NCBI RefSeq assembly: GCF_009761675.1
Contig: NZ_QUZH01000004.1
Location: 124,001-188,000 of the forward strand
From: Bhargavaea sp. CC-171006
GTDB taxonomy: Bacteria; Bacillota; Bacilli; Bacillales_A; Planococcaceae
Reading direction: 5' to 3'
DNA length: 64,000 bases
A program made the position numbers and the translations under genes. Position 1 is the first letter of the stretch. Each line of letters begins with the position of its first letter. Under the pieces are notes generated by a model. The model did no database searches, was not told the DNA's origin, and saw nothing but the letters and a program-made list of their open reading frames with translations. This document shows, one piece after another, positions 62,106 through 64,000 of the stretch.

Positions 62106-64000
62106 ATGAACCAAAAGCGATGGCGCAGGCCCCTGAATGGCTTGCTGTCCGCAAGCCTGATGCTGAGCCTGATGGTGCCGGCAATCCCGGCAACCGCAGA
62201 TGCAGCATCTGCGGCGGAAGACCTGCTGATCTCCGAATATATTGAGGGCAGCAGCTTCAACAAGGCACTTGAACTCTTTAACGGCACAGGAGCGGAAGTG
62301 GACCTCGGGGCCTACTCCCTTGAACTGTATGCAAACGGTTCTGCTTCACCGAGCAATTCCCTGAAGCTATCCGGAACACTTGCACCCGGCGAGACCTATG
62401 TTTTGGCCCATAACCAGGCGGCTTCGGATATCACCGGCAAGGCCAATCTTCTGAACCAGACCGTCATCAACTTCAACGGCGACGACGCGGTCGTCCTGAA
62501 AAAGGATGGTCAGGTGGTGGACTCTTTTGGACAGGTCGGGGCCCGCGCAAACTTCGGAACGGACCTGACCCTTATCCGAAAAGCGGCCGTGACATCCGGT
62601 GACAAGGTCATCGATGATCCGTTCGACCGGACGACCGAATGGGATGCGCTCGGTAAAGACGATTTCTCGAATCTCGGCACCCACCTTCAGGATGGCGGGC
62701 CATCCGATCCTGAAGAACCGGTTGACACCATCTCCATCGCGGATGCCCGGGCCCTCCCTCTCGGTGAGACCGTAACCGTCAAAGGCGTGGTCGCAGCCAA
62801 CCTGAAGAACACGATCTCCGTCCAGGACGAAACAGGCGGCATTGCAGTCCGCCCGACTTCCCTCGGCCTTGAAGTCGGCGAGGAAGTGACCCTTACCGGA
62901 ACACTCGCCGACTATCGCGGTCTCCTGCAGCTGGACGGCGCGACCGTTGTCAGCCGCGCAGATGCGGAAGCACCGGCGGGAAAATCCGTCACGGGCGACC
63001 AGATCGGCGAAGCGCTTGAGTCGCAGCTGGTCACCGTCAGCGGCGTAACGCTCGGCGACATGTCCGGCGGCGGATCATGGGCGAACTTCACAGCGACAGA
63101 CGGCAACGGTGAATTCATCGTCCGCGACGAAACCAACCAGATCGGCCTGGAAGAAGGCATGGCCTACGAGTCGGTCACAGGCATCGTCCAGCAATTCGAT
63201 GATGGCTACCAGATCATCCCTCGCGGCGCCGGCGACATCGTTGCTGACAGCACGATCCTGCGTCCTGCATCGGCAACTCCTGGATCCGGCACATATGTCG
63301 GCCCTCAGGAAGTGACCCTCACGACGACTACGAAGGATGCAGATATCCTCTATACCATTGACGGATCCGATCCGGCTGAAAACGGAACGGTCATTGAAGG
63401 ACCGGTCACAATCAGTGAAGATACTGTCCTGAAAGCCGTTGTCCGTAACGCGGAAGGTGACTTCAGCGAAGTCTCCACATTTGAGTACACCATCACCGAA
63501 GCACTCCAGATTCATGACATCCAGGGTGCGGATCATTTCTCCTCGTTCGACGGCCAGCGTGTCGAAGGCGTGGAAGGAATCGTCACGTACCATTACGAGC
63601 TGAACGGCTCCCACTATTACCACATCCAGACGCCTGATGAGCTTGCGGATGATAATCCGCACACTTCAGAAGCGATCACACTTTATGCAGGACGCAATGG
63701 CTGGCCGGTCCAGGTCGGCGATCTTGTTTCCGTCTCGGGTGAAGTGAGCGAGTATGCCATCGACGGCTACTCCGACCGCCAGGAAACCGATCTCCCGATT
63801 ACACAGATCAATGTGCGTGATGATCGCGGCGGACAAGTAAACGTGGTCGAAAGAGGCCTCGACCTTCCGGAACCGGTCGTGATCGACGAGTCGAACCTCC
63901 CGACCGAGACAGTCGACGATGATCAGCTCACGATCTTCGATCCGGAGTCGGATGCGATCGACTTCTGGGAAAGCCTCGAAGGCATGCGCGTGACGGTCGG
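62106..64000 (+). CDS. Secreted lamin-tail/nuclease-like protein, 5' part (runs off the window)
   Basis: At least 631 residues, open to the end of the window. ATG at 62106 follows AAAGGAGC. A signal peptide (WRRPLNGLLSASLMLSLMVPAIPATADAA) precedes a lamin-tail domain (LLISEYIEGSSFNKALELFN and NGDDAVVLKKDGQVVDSFG), an OB-fold/DUF6359-like region (VTVKGVVAANLKNTISVQDETGGI in parts), a chitobiase/FN3-like CHB_HEX domain (ILYTIDGSDPAENGTVI) and a further OB-like region. This layout is typical of large extracellular nucleases or 5'-nucleotidases of Bacillales (YhcR/ExeM-like), whose catalytic domain would lie beyond the window. Exported and perhaps wall-bound. Catalytic function is inference. Confidence 0.8.
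   Translation, partial: MNQKRWRRPLNGLLSASLMLSLMVPAIPATADAASAAEDLLISEYIEGSSFNKALELFNGTGAEVDLGAYSLELYANGSASPSNSLKLSGTLAPGETYVLAHNQAASDITGKANLLNQTVINFNGDDAVVLKKDGQVVDSFGQVGARANFGTDLTLIRKAAVTSGDKVIDDPFDRTTEWDALGKDDFSNLGTHLQDGGPSDPEEPVDTISIADARALPLGETVTVKGVVAANLKNTISVQDETGGIAVRPTSLGLEVGEEVTLTGTLADYRGLLQLDGATVVSRADAEAPAGKSVTGDQIGEALESQLVTVSGVTLGDMSGGGSWANFTATDGNGEFIVRDETNQIGLEEGMAYESVTGIVQQFDDGYQIIPRGAGDIVADSTILRPASATPGSGTYVGPQEVTLTTTTKDADILYTIDGSDPAENGTVIEGPVTISEDTVLKAVVRNAEGDFSEVSTFEYTITEALQIHDIQGADHFSSFDGQRVEGVEGIVTYHYELNGSHYYHIQTPDELADDNPHTSEAITLYAGRNGWPVQVGDLVSVSGEVSEYAIDGYSDRQETDLPITQINVRDDRGGQVNVVERGLDLPEPVVIDESNLPTETVDDDQLTIFDPESDAIDFWESLEGMRVTV

Overview
The window looks like a chromosomal segment of a moderately GC-rich, low-copy-repeat Gram-positive bacterium of the Bacillales, most likely a Planococcaceae-type organism. 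The support is strong AGGAGG-type ribosome binding sites, frequent TTG/GTG starts, sigma-A promoters, CcpA-type cre sites, a GlpP antiterminator with matching glp leaders, lipoprotein-type ABC binding proteins and B. subtilis-like gene neighbourhoods (ycsFG-kip order, glpPFKD). The genus is an inference; no rRNA, tRNA, phage, insertion sequence or CRISPR array was seen. Nearly all of the window is intact protein-coding operons, with no convincing pseudogene.

Layout. 1-1.2 kb: a DUF1646 ion transporter behind a structured leader that covers its ribosome binding site. 1.2-2.5 kb: an RsgA-type ribosome GTPase behind a leader with a 23-codon uORF and a terminator. 2.6-4.6 kb: three related secreted or anchored helical proteins of unknown function. 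4.9-8.6 kb: the 5-oxoprolinase operon pxpB-pxpC-pxpA with a divergent Nramp-like carrier. 8.8-11.7 kb: DUF3231 protein, DUF4385 protein and an HrtAB-like ABC exporter. 11.9-13.1 kb: PH-domain protein and an RlmA-like methyltransferase. 13.3-15.6 kb: polar amino acid ABC importer. 15.9-20.5 kb: TetR regulator, NCS1 permease, DUF917 protein and HyuA-like protein. 21-25.4 kb: ornithine cyclodeaminase-like protein, MFS transporter, XRE-cupin regulator and acetamidase/formamidase.

25.5-38.2 kb: a pRiA4b ORF-3-like protein, the glycerol regulon (glpP, glpF, glpK, glpD), an MFS transporter, a MalY/PatB C-S lyase, the haem enzyme CgoX/HemY, a phosphoribosyltransferase and an AlkA-like glycosylase. 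38.3-45.1 kb: a second hydantoin/oxoproline-type operon (XRE-cupin regulator, HyuA, HyuB, cupin, NCS1 permease) preceded by a duplicate regulator. 45.3-53.2 kb: a sialic acid catabolic operon (NanE, NanA, sodium symporter, an unexpected flavoprotein, ROK kinase, RpiR regulator, NagA). 53.4-61.7 kb: a DASS-type carrier and a tricarballylate/citrate module (TcuA, TctABC, CitA/CitB-like two-component system). 62.1 kb to the end: the 5' part of a large secreted lamin-tail/nuclease-like protein.

The common theme is scavenging of small organic compounds, particularly cyclic amides (5-oxoproline, hydantoin-like rings, amides) and carbon sources under CcpA control (glycerol, sialic acid, tricarboxylates). 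The most unusual items are the RsgA leader whose uORF carries an Arg-Leu-Arg motif of the kind known from drug-arrested leader peptides, the three-gene family of secreted GxxLxxW[YF] proteins, intergenic 21-bp repeats that code for heptads, the structured DUF1646 leader, and a flavoprotein inside the sialic acid operon.
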